Assembly (NCBI RefSeq): GCF_000315625.1
Contig: NW_005434625.1
Location: 350,788-414,787, forward strand
Reading direction: 5' to 3'
Source of the DNA: Guillardia theta CCMP2712
Taxonomy: Eukaryota; Cryptophyceae; Pyrenomonadales; Geminigeraceae
Length of the DNA stretch: 64,000 nucleotides
In this document: positions 1 to 9,805 of the stretch, piece after piece
How positions within the stretch are numbered: the stretch's first letter is position 1
Layout of the letters: every line of letters starts with the position of its first letter
Program-made: the position numbers and the translations under genes
Notes under the pieces: model-generated
Told to the model about the DNA's origin: nothing
Databases searched by the model: none
The model's input: the letters and a program-made list of their open reading frames with translations, nothing else

Positions 1-50
1 GAGACCTCATGCAGGAGGTCATATTCTCCTCTTCCTTCAACAGCAACGGA

Positions 51-103
51 GAGAGGGAGGGGGAGGGAGAGAGGGAGGGAGGGAGGGAGGGAGGGGAAGG
101 GAG
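51..103. repeat. Purine (GGGA/GAGA) simple repeat
   Basis: The sequence shows a run of gggagg/gagagg units. The rest of 1-1135 has short open frames on both strands, for example about 473-931 on minus. None has a recognisable domain or a convincing exon structure, so I see no supportable gene there. Confidence 0.8.
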
Positions 104-1135
104 AAAGCGAAGCGTACGAGTCAGACCTCGAAATCATTTTGCAGCAAGCTTCGGAGCAAAGGATATCCAGAGCTCCCGACCAACTTTTGGACCAAGTCGC
201 TTGATGGATCCTTAAACTTGATCTATGACTTCCTTTCAGTTGCTGCCTCACGAGCTACAAGCTACAACCTTGATCTCTACGTTCTGAGAGACATTCTGAG
301 CTGAGCTATCTGTTGGCGGATTTCATCAGGTTCAACCAGATTGGATGGATGGATACCTGGGAACATTTCCTCCACAAGAATTCCGAGGATCTTTGGAGGG
401 GCCGGGGGCTGCGTAGAGCGCGTGTGACCAAAGGTCTGGACAAACGGACCATGGCAGAACCCACCAGAAGGATTAACATAGAAGGTTTCTGTATGTTGTA
501 CTCCCGGAGAGTGTGATGGTTCTGCAAAACGACACGTGAGTTCTAACACTGATGAGTGCGCACGGATCTGACCTGAAGAACTCTACCAGCAAACGCAAGC
601 TGCAACTCCTCAGGCGCTGCAACCTGATGGGGTTGTCAATCGTAACATGCAATGGACGCGGCAAGGTGTAAGCTCCAACCCCAGGGTACGTAGATAGTTT
701 CTCCTTGACATCCTCGACGTAGTCATCTGCCTCACACCTGAGCGAGAAGATCCTGCTGCTGCGGCCAGATCTCAGCATCGTCTTCATCACAAGAACATTT
801 GTTGTTGTGCCTGCTATCCCTGACATGAAGAGGCCTGCCCGATGGCATCGATTCGTTGAGAACGAGGTGAAGCACGCTGCAATCCTACGGAAACAGAAGT
901 TGTCACACGCTGTTTGCAACATCAAAGGCAAGAATCACTCTGACGGCAGCCTCTCGTAAGCTGCTTGCTCCATCCTACCACAGTGTTATATCGGCATGTC
1001 GTGGTGGGTTTCAGTATCCCTCACCAGGAGCTGCCCCTTGAAGATGAAGTGCTTGTGCTCGGGAGGGGCTCCTAGGGAGCAAGCACACCTGGCTGCGACA
1101 TCCGAGATCGTGGAGTCTACGCCACCAGCAGCACA

Positions 1136-1652
1136 GTGAGGGATGCAGCAACAACAGTGAGGGATGCAGCAACAACAGTGAGGGATGCAGCAACAACAGT
1201 GAGGGATGCAGCAACAACAGTGAGGGATGCAGCAACAACAGTGAGGGATGCAGCAACAACAGTGAGGGATGCAGCAACAACAGTGAGGGATGCAGCAACA
1301 ACAGTGAGGGATGCAGCAACAACAGTGAGGGATGCAGCAACAACAGTGAGGGATGCAGCAACAACAGTGAGGGATGCAGCAACAACAGTGAGGGATGCAG
1401 CAACAACAGTGAGGGATGCAGCAACAACAGTGAGGGATGCAGCAACAACAGTGAGGGATGCAGCAACAACAGTGAGGGATGCAGCAACAACAGTGAGGGA
1501 TGCAGCAACAACAGTGAGGGATGCAGCAACAACAGTGAGGGATGCAGCAACAACAGTGAGGGATGCAGCAACAACAGTGAGGGATGCAGCAACAACAGTG
1601 AGGGATAACAGTGAGGGATGCAGCAACAACAGTGAGGGATGCAGGAACAACG
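1136..1652. repeat. 21-bp minisatellite, about 24 copies
   Basis: The unit begins gtgagggatgcagc and ends aacaaca. Twenty-two units from 1136 to 1597 look identical. They are followed by a truncated unit of about 13 nt (from 1598), one full unit (1611-1631) and a last unit with two changes (1632-1652). The period is a multiple of three, so open frames cross it on both strands: a VRDAATT repeat on plus and LLLHPS or TVVAAS repeats on minus. No flanking sequence supports a coding role, so I call it a repeat. The near absence of substitutions suggests recent expansion. From 1653 to 2208 I see only pyrimidine-rich and TACCC-rich sequence. Confidence 0.95.
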
Positions 1653-2208
1653 ACATTGCCAACCTGAGTTGAACCGGAGAGGTTCTAGCTGACCTGACCA
1701 ACTCACACATAATTTGATTTTTTCTGCATCCATAGCGCCTGTGGCGATGTGTTGCGAGCTGCCGATTCTCAGCCAACTAGCTTGAAGCCGCAAGTGAATC
1801 TCGCATCAGGGATCGACGACTGAGATCCTCTGTGAGCATGACCGGGTTTGACGGTGTCGGCCTTCGGAATCATACAGGATCAGCCAGCTCAGGCCCTTCT
1901 TTCTCCTTCCTCTCTCCCTCTCCCTCCCTTCCTCACTCCTCTCTGCCTCTCCGCCCTCTCCCTTCTCCTCTCTGCCTCTCCCTCCCTTCTCCTCTTCCGC
2001 TTCCTCCCTGACTTCCTGTCGCCGGGGTCTTCAATGCATCGTTAGCCTGAAATCCTACCCCTACCCCCAGATTCTCAGTGTCATCTTCACCCTACCCCTC
2101 AATTGATACTAACAAGGTCTGTACAAGACGGGTGATGACACTACCCACCACCACAACGTACATTCTCGGTTTATAAACAGTGGGGGACCACATCTAATAG
2201 ATTCCGGT

Positions 2209-2282
2209 GCCGTGGTGGCGCAGTTGGTAGTCGCGTTGGTCTCATAATCCAAAGGTCATGGGTTCGATCCCCATCCGCGGCA
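2209..2282 (+). tRNA. trnM-CAU: tRNA-Met (CAU), elongator type
   Basis: A 74-nt cloverleaf can be folded by eye. The acceptor arms gccgtgg and ccgcggc pair over seven positions, one of them a G-U pair. There is a D-arm gcgc...gcg, an anticodon loop ctcataa with CAT at the anticodon, and a T-arm with ggttcgatcc. The discriminator base is A. There is no intron and CCA is not encoded. The anticodon arm resembles eukaryotic elongator tRNA-Met (context GGTCTCATAATC) rather than initiator tRNA, which lacks this stem. The short open frame across it on minus is a shadow. Confidence 0.95.
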
Positions 2283-2512
2283 ATGAGAAACGCCTGGGTC
2301 TTTATTTTTACCAGATGAATTGGCTTGGCTTGACGATGGCATGGACGGAACTCAAGGACGGCACACCTGACGGCACACACATGAAACGCCTGGCTGTTTA
2401 TCAGCATCTAGTTTTTTGATGGATCAGACTACAATCATGGCTGAAGCTAAGCCTACGGTAAGGGAACGTACGTGCAACCGTTCGTATCCCTGCAGTGCGG
2501 TGGCGACCTCAC

Positions 2513-5500
2513 TCATCCAGTGACGGCTCCTCTGCCCACAAGCAAACTCTTGTAAACTGTTGGCAGAGCATCCTCCCTCAGCTGGGCCCCTCCACATATA
2601 AGGCTCCTCTCCTCCCGGTTGAAATCATGTGCCAGAAGAAAGTCGACCCCGTGACCCGTCCAAGCTGGCCTCGACCAGACCTTGACACTCCCATCTTCCG
2701 ACCCTGTGGCGATACAACTCCCGTTCTGACCCCACGCTAAGTCCTGCCCGGCCAGCACTTGGTGTACCTCCCACGTCTCTGTGTCGATCAGTCTCACGCC
2801 CCCGTCACCAGACACGGACGTTGCGATTGTGCTCCCGTCCTGTGCCCACGCCACCCTCTCCACAGCTCCGTCGTGTCCACTGAGCACCTGCAAGCAGCTC
2901 TCCGTCTCCACATCCCACACTCGCACTGTCTTATCGACTGAAGCCGAGGCAAGCCTCCGGCCGTCCTGCCCCCACGCTATGCTTGTTACATGATTTGTAT
3001 GCCCCTCAAGCCCCTTGTGGCACCTGCCCGTATCCGCATCCCACAACCGGACGATATGATCGTTGGATCCGGAGGCGATAGTCCTCCCATCCCACAGCAA
3101 ACAGGTTACTGCCCCTTCATGACCCTCGAGCGTTAGGATGCATTCCCCTGTCGCTGTATCCCACACTCGTACTGTGCTATCGTCAGATCCTGTAGCAAGC
3201 CTCCTTCTGTCTGGCCCCCACGCTATGCATCTTAGCCTCCTTCCATGTCCTTTGAGTACATGAATGCATCTTCCCGTCTCAAGATCCCAAACCCTCGCTG
3301 TGTCATCCCATGCTCCAGAAGCCAGCCTTTGTTCGTCCTGCTCCAAGGCAACGCACGTCACCTCATCGGTATGACCACTCAGCACATGCTGGCACCTCCC
3401 TGACTCCACATTCCACACTCGCGCGGTCCAATCACTTGATCCCGAGACGACCGTCTTCCCGTCTTGCCCCCATGCAACCATCTTTACTCCTCCTGTGTGT
3501 CCAACGAGAATCTGTCGACACTCCCCTGTCTCCACGTCCCACAATCTTATGGTCTTGTCTTCCGACCCCGAAGCGATCATCCTTCCTTGAGTCCCCCACA
3601 CAAGGCACGTCACCCTCCCTTCGTGTCCCTCCAGCCGCTGTAGTCGTTGGCCGGTATCCACGTCCATCTCCCGCATCACTCCATCTTTAAACAGAGCCGT
3701 CAAGCATGAGCCCTGCAGTGTGAAAGTGATACAGGATGCTTTGTGCTGGAGCACCTGGCGACACTCCCCGGTCTCTATCTCCCACAACCGCACTGTCTTA
3801 TCATGTGGCGATCCAGAGGCTATAATCCTGCCGTCCTGTGCCCACACGATGCTCTCTATGCTCTCTCTATGTCCCATGAGAACTTGTTGTAGCTCCCAGG
3901 TCTCGGCGTTCCATACTCGTATGGTCTTGTCTTCTGATGCAGAAGCCAGCGATCTCCCATCCCACGACCATATCACACATGTTACGTATTCCTCGTGCCC
4001 ATGCTTCCCTTCAAGCAACCGGCACAGCCTCCCACTGTCTACTTCCCACACTTGTATCGCCTTGTCTAAGGACCCGGAGGCGATCATCTTTCCGTCCGGT
4101 CTCCATGCTACGCTCGTCACCCCGCCTTCGACCTGCTCTTTCAGCTCCAAGCGGACCTCCCCCGTCTCCACATTCCATACCCAAACTTTTTTCTCGTTTG
4201 ACGCGGCAGCGAGCATCTTTCCGTCAGGCCCCAGAGAAACGGAATTGATGGTTTCCCCATGTCCAGCCAGCACTTGGCAGGCTTCTTCAGTCCAAGGCTC
4301 CTTCCATACTCTTGTTGTGCCGTTCTGTGACACAGCAGCCAGCATCCTTCCATCCTGACCCCACGATATGCTTCTTATCATTGTCTCGTGTCCTGGGAGC
4401 TCTTTCCAACACTTCCCTGTCTCTACACACCACAATCGTACTAGCCCATTTTTTGACCCAGTGGCGACCAATCTGCTGTCTTTGCTGAAGCTTCCGCACA
4501 TCAATTTATTTGGACATGATATTTTCGGGTGGTCCTTTTCCCCGAAGTAGATTCCCTCATGACACGCTCCCTCCAGCATCGCCTTCTCCAAGTACGCATG
4601 GCTGGCGTTGGCTTCAGATAGATTCGCGTCCTGCAAGTTTGTGTGGTGAAAAATGCCGTTCCGCAGCATAGCACCCTGCATCCGCGCCCCCCTCAGGTCC
4701 AGCCCAGAGAGACTAACCCCAGCAGCTACTAGGATCGATGCTGCATTCGCCGAGGCCCATCCCAAGTCCTCTCGAGCTTGCGGCAATAGATCCAGAAGCT
4801 TCTTCCTGTACCTGCTGTCGAACCTCACAACATCTGCGTGCTCCCTAATGGTCTCCGCGTCCTCACGCAAGTTCCGAATCCTCAGGGTCTCCGGAGCCTC
4901 GCCGGCCATTGGGTTTTGCTCCTGAAGCTCCTCAAACGTTCTCTGGGCCAGGAAGAAGCTACGAAATGAGTCATGTACGAAGCTGATCTCCAGTGCCTCT
5001 TTCTTGTTCTGCTTTCGCCTCGTCACCTGGGCTAGGCATCCTACCAGCAGCCAGTACCCCAGCTCGTCTTCGAGTTTGCTTGTTCGAGCCGATATGCTGA
5101 AGGGATAATCGGACAAGAAGCCGTGCCGCCCTACCTCGAGTAGAAGATGGCGCTTGTCCTCTTTGAGCAACCTCAAGCTCAGAAACTGCGCTGCTTCGAA
5201 GAACTTCTCGACGATGTTCTCATCGTCCATGTCCGCTGTGCGGATCTTGTCTGCAAGTTGTGGCATCTTCTTGATCCTTTTCCACTCTCTCCAGTACATC
5301 TCCTTTGCATACTCGTTGTAGATGTCATGCCGAGTCATTCTGCCCTTTCGGTCTTGTCCATTTTGTCCATCAAATTTAGGAAGCGCCAGCAGCGTCACCT
5401 TCAACAAGAACGGGGTCGTGACGATGTGCCGGAGGTCTGAGCTGGCTGTCAATGCCTCCGTGTACTGCTGCTCACTCCATCCGCCAGCATTCTCTGGCTT

Positions 5501-6784
5501 CGAAACATGATATCTGATGTATTGACTCACCGGAGTGCGGTCTGACAAGCTCAACGGGCACAGCCAGGCAACTTGCAAGCGCCCGCTTGCTCCTTCCCCA
5601 GGCAGCCAAAACAGTCGCTCCGAGGATCCATCGCTCTTGAGGTAGTCGCTCCGACAGGTGACGATTGCCTTGAAGTCTTTACATCCTAATAGTTCTCCAT
5701 GGATTTCCTCGATGACGTTCCTTCTCTCGCCCATCTCATCATACCCATCCAGCACTACCAAGAAGGATTTGTTGCGGACGAAGTACCTGAAATCTTCATC
5801 CAAAAGCTCTGGTATTTTCAGATATTCTCCCTCTTCTTTCAAGAACTCCCTGACGCTTTTGCAACTCGGAAGGTGCAGATACACTGGATACAACTTGCTC
5901 TCCTCCCAGCTGCTACCTTGCCTTAAGATGTGCTTTTTCACTAGCGTTGATTTGCCAGCTCCAGCTTTGCCAAGCAGAAGAAGGACTTTCTTTTTCTGGC
6001 TCTGTAGAAAGTCTCTAATAAGCTGCTCGGAGTTGATCTTCGTGGTGACGCTGACAAGATCGGGATCTCTGTCGGCGCAACCTGTCTCAATAAAGCAGTC
6101 CTCGACCCCCTCCAAACTGATCGTTCTGTCTGCCTTCTCTATGATGGAGCGCAAATGCTTTGGCAGGCGATTGAACAGGTACTCTCGGTCCTTCTCTCGT
6201 TTGACCTCTCCTGTTGCGGGCTCTATCTTTCCGGCAAAGTCATACTGATGGCTGTAGCACCAGGCGTTGATTATCATGTTCGCCTTACGTGGCGCGAAAG
6301 GTCTTGACTGCATGGTCACGCAGTGGATGGAGATTGGGTGGTCCTTCCCGAGCTGTTCAACAGTTTTACAATCTTCCATCAAGAACTCGATCGAGTCTCT
6401 CCCATCTGTCCGTAGCTGGCCGTTGGGGTCGCCATGAACACCTGTGTTGATGTGAATGGCTTGCTTGAGTTTTAACATGGCTTCCACGATCTCCTTCACA
6501 TCATCTGCGTTGACTGGTTCTGAGCTTTCCCAGAGTATCTGAGCATTCTTAGCGTTTGGGTTCGGAAGCGCGTGTGCGAAGAAGCGGCGGAGTTCAGACT
6601 GTTGGAGGACACATCGCCCAGAGGCGTTGGTTTCAACTCCGAGGATACCGGCGTCTGTTTGTAGATCATACCATGGTCCAGTTTGCAACCAGTCAGGGTG
6701 AGCTTGACGGAGAGGAGGGAGGGCATCAGGTCGGGTCCTCTGCCTGTCATGCTCGCTCTCTGACGTCGCTTCCCTCGTCCCCAT
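2513..6784 (-). CDS. NACHT-WD40 (NLR-like) STAND ATPase with N-terminal caspase/CHAT-like region
   Basis: This is a single-exon protein of about 1423 residues. I start it at the first ATG (6784); the frame opens slightly further upstream only from a GTG. Domain order: residues about 95-190 contain a His-Gly (H117 in VHGDPNG) and a Cys (C176 in NAWCYS), 59 residues apart, as in CHAT/caspase-fold peptidases. Then comes a NACHT NTPase with P-loop GKAGAGKST (272-280) and Walker B LDGYDEM (about 345-351). A helical region follows, then a short pentapeptide-like stretch at about 700-740 (LDLRGAR, LQDANLSEAN). About 14 WD40 repeats plus a partial one fill about 765-1390, enough for two seven-bladed propellers. 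STAND proteins of this design oligomerise when the repeats sense a ligand, often triggering cell death or defence. That role here is inference; the caspase-like call is tentative. Confidence 0.88.
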   Translation of the reverse strand: MGTREATSESEHDRQRTRPDALPPLRQAHPDWLQTGPWYDLQTDAGILGVETNASGRCVLQQSELRRFFAHALPNPNAKNAQILWESSEPVNADDVKEIVEAMLKLKQAIHINTGVHGDPNGQLRTDGRDSIEFLMEDCKTVEQLGKDHPISIHCVTMQSRPFAPRKANMIINAWCYSHQYDFAGKIEPATGEVKREKDREYLFNRLPKHLRSIIEKADRTISLEGVEDCFIETGCADRDPDLVSVTTKINSEQLIRDFLQSQKKKVLLLLGKAGAGKSTLVKKHILRQGSSWEESKLYPVYLHLPSCKSVREFLKEEGEYLKIPELLDEDFRYFVRNKSFLVVLDGYDEMGERRNVIEEIHGELLGCKDFKAIVTCRSDYLKSDGSSERLFWLPGEGASGRLQVAWLCPLSLSDRTPVSQYIRYHVSKPENAGGWSEQQYTEALTASSDLRHIVTTPFLLKVTLLALPKFDGQNGQDRKGRMTRHDIYNEYAKEMYWREWKRIKKMPQLADKIRTADMDDENIVEKFFEAAQFLSLRLLKEDKRHLLLEVGRHGFLSDYPFSISARTSKLEDELGYWLLVGCLAQVTRRKQNKKEALEISFVHDSFRSFFLAQRTFEELQEQNPMAGEAPETLRIRNLREDAETIREHADVVRFDSRYRKKLLDLLPQAREDLGWASANAASILVAAGVSLSGLDLRGARMQGAMLRNGIFHHTNLQDANLSEANASHAYLEKAMLEGACHEGIYFGEKDHPKISCPNKLMCGSFSKDSRLVATGSKNGLVRLWCVETGKCWKELPGHETMIRSISWGQDGRMLAAVSQNGTTRVWKEPWTEEACQVLAGHGETINSVSLGPDGKMLAAASNEKKVWVWNVETGEVRLELKEQVEGGVTSVAWRPDGKMIASGSLDKAIQVWEVDSGRLCRLLEGKHGHEEYVTCVIWSWDGRSLASASEDKTIRVWNAETWELQQVLMGHRESIESIVWAQDGRIIASGSPHDKTVRLWEIETGECRQVLQHKASCITFTLQGSCLTALFKDGVMREMDVDTGQRLQRLEGHEGRVTCLVWGTQGRMIASGSEDKTIRLWDVETGECRQILVGHTGGVKMVAWGQDGKTVVSGSSDWTARVWNVESGRCQHVLSGHTDEVTCVALEQDEQRLASGAWDDTARVWDLETGRCIHVLKGHGRRLRCIAWGPDRRRLATGSDDSTVRVWDTATGECILTLEGHEGAVTCLLWDGRTIASGSNDHIVRLWDADTGRCHKGLEGHTNHVTSIAWGQDGRRLASASVDKTVRVWDVETESCLQVLSGHDGAVERVAWAQDGSTIATSVSGDGGVRLIDTETWEVHQVLAGQDLAWGQNGSCIATGSEDGSVKVWSRPAWTGHGVDFLLAHDFNREERSLICGGAQLREDALPTVYKSLLVGRGAVTG

Positions 6785-7035
6785 CGCTTTTCCCACCAGA
6801 CCGCAGCGAAGCCGCGACCTTTTGGTGGTAACGGAATCAGATAACGGTTAGCCTCCGCAGCCGCTGTTGAGGCGGGTTTGTTGGAAGAACATTTTGATTT
6901 GGCGATCAAACTTTGATGGGCCCCCGTTGAGCAGGCGGTTCAAGCGCGAGAAGGGGAGGCTGAGGTGGAGCCTGGCACAAGCTCTGTCGATGCGACCGAC
7001 GGATATGAGGGAGAGAAGAGGAGAGAGCTGAGAGC

Positions 7036-9072
7036 ATGAGCTCTGCCGATGATCGTGAGGAGCGCGGGAGCTCCGACGACAACCCGCGGTGAGCTTCGTC
7101 CCTGGCTTGCGTTTCCTTCCTCAATGGCAGCAGATCTCCGGCATTTCTGACTCCCGAGTCCTCCTTGTCCTCGACGGAGTATCACACGCCCTCCAGTCGG
7201 CCCACAACGCCCGCCAGAACCAGTGCTGCTTCTCCGTCGAGCTTCTTCAGCCCGGATGACGAGCTCATCACTGTCAAGCTCAATGAGCGAGTAGATCCAC
7301 AGCCTCCAAGAGCAGCATGTTTTTCTTGACCTTGCTCACAGACCAAAGTGCTGAATCCCTTGCGCAAGACCTGCGCTCCCAGGGTCGTCCCTGATCGAGG
7401 ATGTCTGATAACGCAGCTCTTAGTTACTATCTGGTGCCCGACCAGCGACGCTACGATCTACTACAATGCGGATGGCTCGGATTTCAACATGGATCACCTG
7501 AAACCCAGGAGGTACCAGGGCCCCTTCATGATCGAGTGCGACCTTCGAGGGCTTGCTTCTCAGCTGACGACTGCTCCTCCAGTACGTCCATGGCGATCGC
7601 TGGATCAGTTGTCGTGAAGGTGTGGAGAGGGAAATGCGCTGCGCTACTTTGATATACGCTCAGGCTATGGCTGTAGCACAGGGTAGAGCATTCTCAGATG
7701 TAGCAGTAGCAAGATTCACCGTGCTGGTGAGTCTGGAGCCGCTCGTAAGATGCTGAGATAAACAAGGCATTGTCAGGATTCAGGATCCCTCCTTGATATG
7801 GCTGAATCATCGACGAGAGAAGCCATCAGTAGACCACGGGTCGTTCAGAGGTATATCATCGATGTTGCAGTCACTCTTCATTCTCCAATTCTCATCCTCC
7901 AATATGATTGCCAACGGTGCTGACTTGCGCTCATCTCGTCGATTTCAAGCTTGCACAATTTCCTGATCAGAATTCAGAACAACTGGAGGGTTCACAGGGC
8001 GAGGAGTCATTTCTTAGAGTACAGGCATGCAGCTCTTGTGGTACAGAAGAAAGTCAGACAAGTGATGACGAAGGAGCTTCAAACGTTTGATCTCTCTCTT
8101 GACTTGCTCTCAGTGGCTGGCAGTGCTGCGAGTTTCACGGATCAGGAAGCGCCTCTTGTGGGAGGGAAGGAGCTTACAAGTCGCTCGCGTTGTCATTAGA
8201 CTGACCCTTGAAGTGACCTCTCCCCTGTCGTGCGCTGACTTGCTGATGGCTGGAGCAGGGAGAAAGTGAGATTACCTTCACAGCAGACAAGCAGCTCTTG
8301 TTGAGGAGAGCCATTTGCAGTATTCTGAACGAAAGCATCCACTGGTATGTCTGTTCTTGCTCTGGGCACGTTCTCTCGTACATGGTCCGACGTTGTGCCT
8401 ACAGCCTCTTGGTACGCAAGGTAGAGCTGTACAAGCCCGATGGAGAGCGAGCAAGCAGACATGAACTAGGAGGAGGTGGTGATGATGAGCATCAAGAAGA
8501 GCATCAAGAAGAGCAGGACATGCCAGCAACACAACCAGTGAAAGTGAGAGTTGCAATGCTTGCGCTTATCCCGGCCGACCGTATCAAACGTTTCACTGTA
8601 AGAGCGTCGAATCCGCCACTTGCACCAGCTCAGATTTCGCAGGATCTTTTCAAGGACGGACTGGCGACTGGTGACCTGCAGGCGGCTATGGACGCTCAGG
8701 GGTTGACTTGCAAGACCGAAAGAGGGCTGCGGTGAGGGAGCGAGGGAGCGAGGGAGGGGGGAGGGGGAAAAATAGAAAGCTAATGAGATTCTTTGATGGA
8801 CAGCGAGAAGAAAGGGAGCACACACGAGCATCGCAGGCGCAAGACGGAGTGGAGGCGCGTGTATGTGTCAGCTGACCGCTTTTACTACTGGAACAAGGTG
8901 AGCTGGTTAGCTGGCCTGGCCTTCTTGACCTCCGTCGATCCATCAGGTTACAGGCAAGACTTCTTGGAAGAAGCCGACAAACCTGGAGCTGATGAATGTT
9001 TCTGACGATGAGATTCCTTTGGCAAGTAAGCAACGGACACGAGCGTCCACGAGCACCAGCAGCCGCGACTAG
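7036..9072 (+). CDS. Multi-exon protein with chitobiase-C/Fn3-associated-like, IQ and WW modules
   Basis: I assembled this by eye; its middle is incomplete. Exon 1 (7036-7088) begins ATGAGCTCTGCC. Exon 2 (7131-7290) encodes a Ser/Pro/Thr-rich linker. Exon 3 (7342 to about 7581) encodes ATIYYNADGS...YQGPF, like the chitobiase C-terminal or Fn3-associated fold. Around 7951-8075 the frame reads IRIQNNWRVHRAR...AALVVQKKVR, typical of IQ motifs that bind calmodulin. Exons near 8266-8345 and 8540-8738 look coding but carry no known domain. The last two exons (to 8897 and 8947-9072) join to EWRRVYVSADRFYYWNK/VTGKTSWKKP, a clear WW domain that would bind proline-rich ligands. The gene may be a cytoskeletal or signalling scaffold. 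A donor-like site near 9027 leaves the 3' end uncertain. Confidence 0.6.
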
Positions 9073-9184
9073 CCTAGCAGTGAGCTCTGAAGGAGTGTTC
9101 GACTTTCTTGTTCTATACAATGAGCGACTGAAATGTCCCAAACTGAACGAATTCAGCCTGAGAGCAGGCGATCACCGGCGTTCT

Positions 9185-9682
9185 TGACCGGGGGACCACC
9201 GGTGAAACTCAGTTTGACCGTATGAATTGGGAGCAAGTTTCAAGCCTTGAAGGGCATGGTAGTAGTCAACCGGCCCGCAATCACGCGGCAGTATGTCACG
9301 GTAGTTCCAGTCGATGCCCTTACCGGCTGGGGCCGGGCCCCCGATTCGCGCCGCCCTCCCGGGCCCGCCCGGGACTCGAGACGGTGTCACTTGTCATCCC
9401 GTGGGCCTGGTACGTCTGAGTCTCTAACTTGAATACGATCCGACAATAATGCGGCCCTTGAAGAGCCGCTATGATGCCGTGCCGGCCCCCGACAGCCTGA
9501 GTCAGGGCCCCCGCGACTGCCGGACTCCCGAGTGCCGTCACGGTGCCGGGGCCGCTGCACTAAGTGCCCGGGCCGGCAGCGTTATCATGATCATGATCCG
9601 ATCGGCGGCGGGTTGCCTTCAGCTGAGCCCGGCCGGGCCGGCAACGAGGCCCGTCCCGGCCTTGAGAGTCACTGCCGGTATA
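9185..9682. repeat. GC-rich CCGG/GGCC island 1
   Basis: This noncoding stretch is dominated by ggcccggg, ccgggcc and ggccgg words interspersed with gactc, cactgt and tgagtc words. It is bounded by ordinary AT-richer sequence ending in tatataaaaaaa. It resembles islands at 32.6-33.45, 53.2-54.1 and 55.7-55.9 kb in composition and vocabulary. Open frames in it look like composition artefacts. Its function is unknown. Confidence 0.6.
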
Positions 9683-9805
9683 TAAAAAAAGTCAAAATCG
9701 AAATTTTGAATAGCTTCAAAATTTCAGCATGGTGCTGTGATAGAGAAGGAGGATAGGAGGCCCATCGAGGGGCGGCAGTGAGCAGAGGAAAGGCGTGCTA
9801 ACACG

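Noticed and set aside
1136-1652. CRISPR-like array
   Set aside because: There are no spacers; units are directly contiguous, and the window is eukaryotic.
1011-1793. Open frames of 180-260 codons on both strands across the 21-bp repeat
   Set aside because: They arise because the repeat unit is a multiple of three without stops; flanking parts show no coding features.
2171-2407. 78-codon minus frame with DRTHDLWIMRPTRL
   Set aside because: This is the well-known mistranslation of a tRNA gene; the tRNA-Met occupies 2209-2282.
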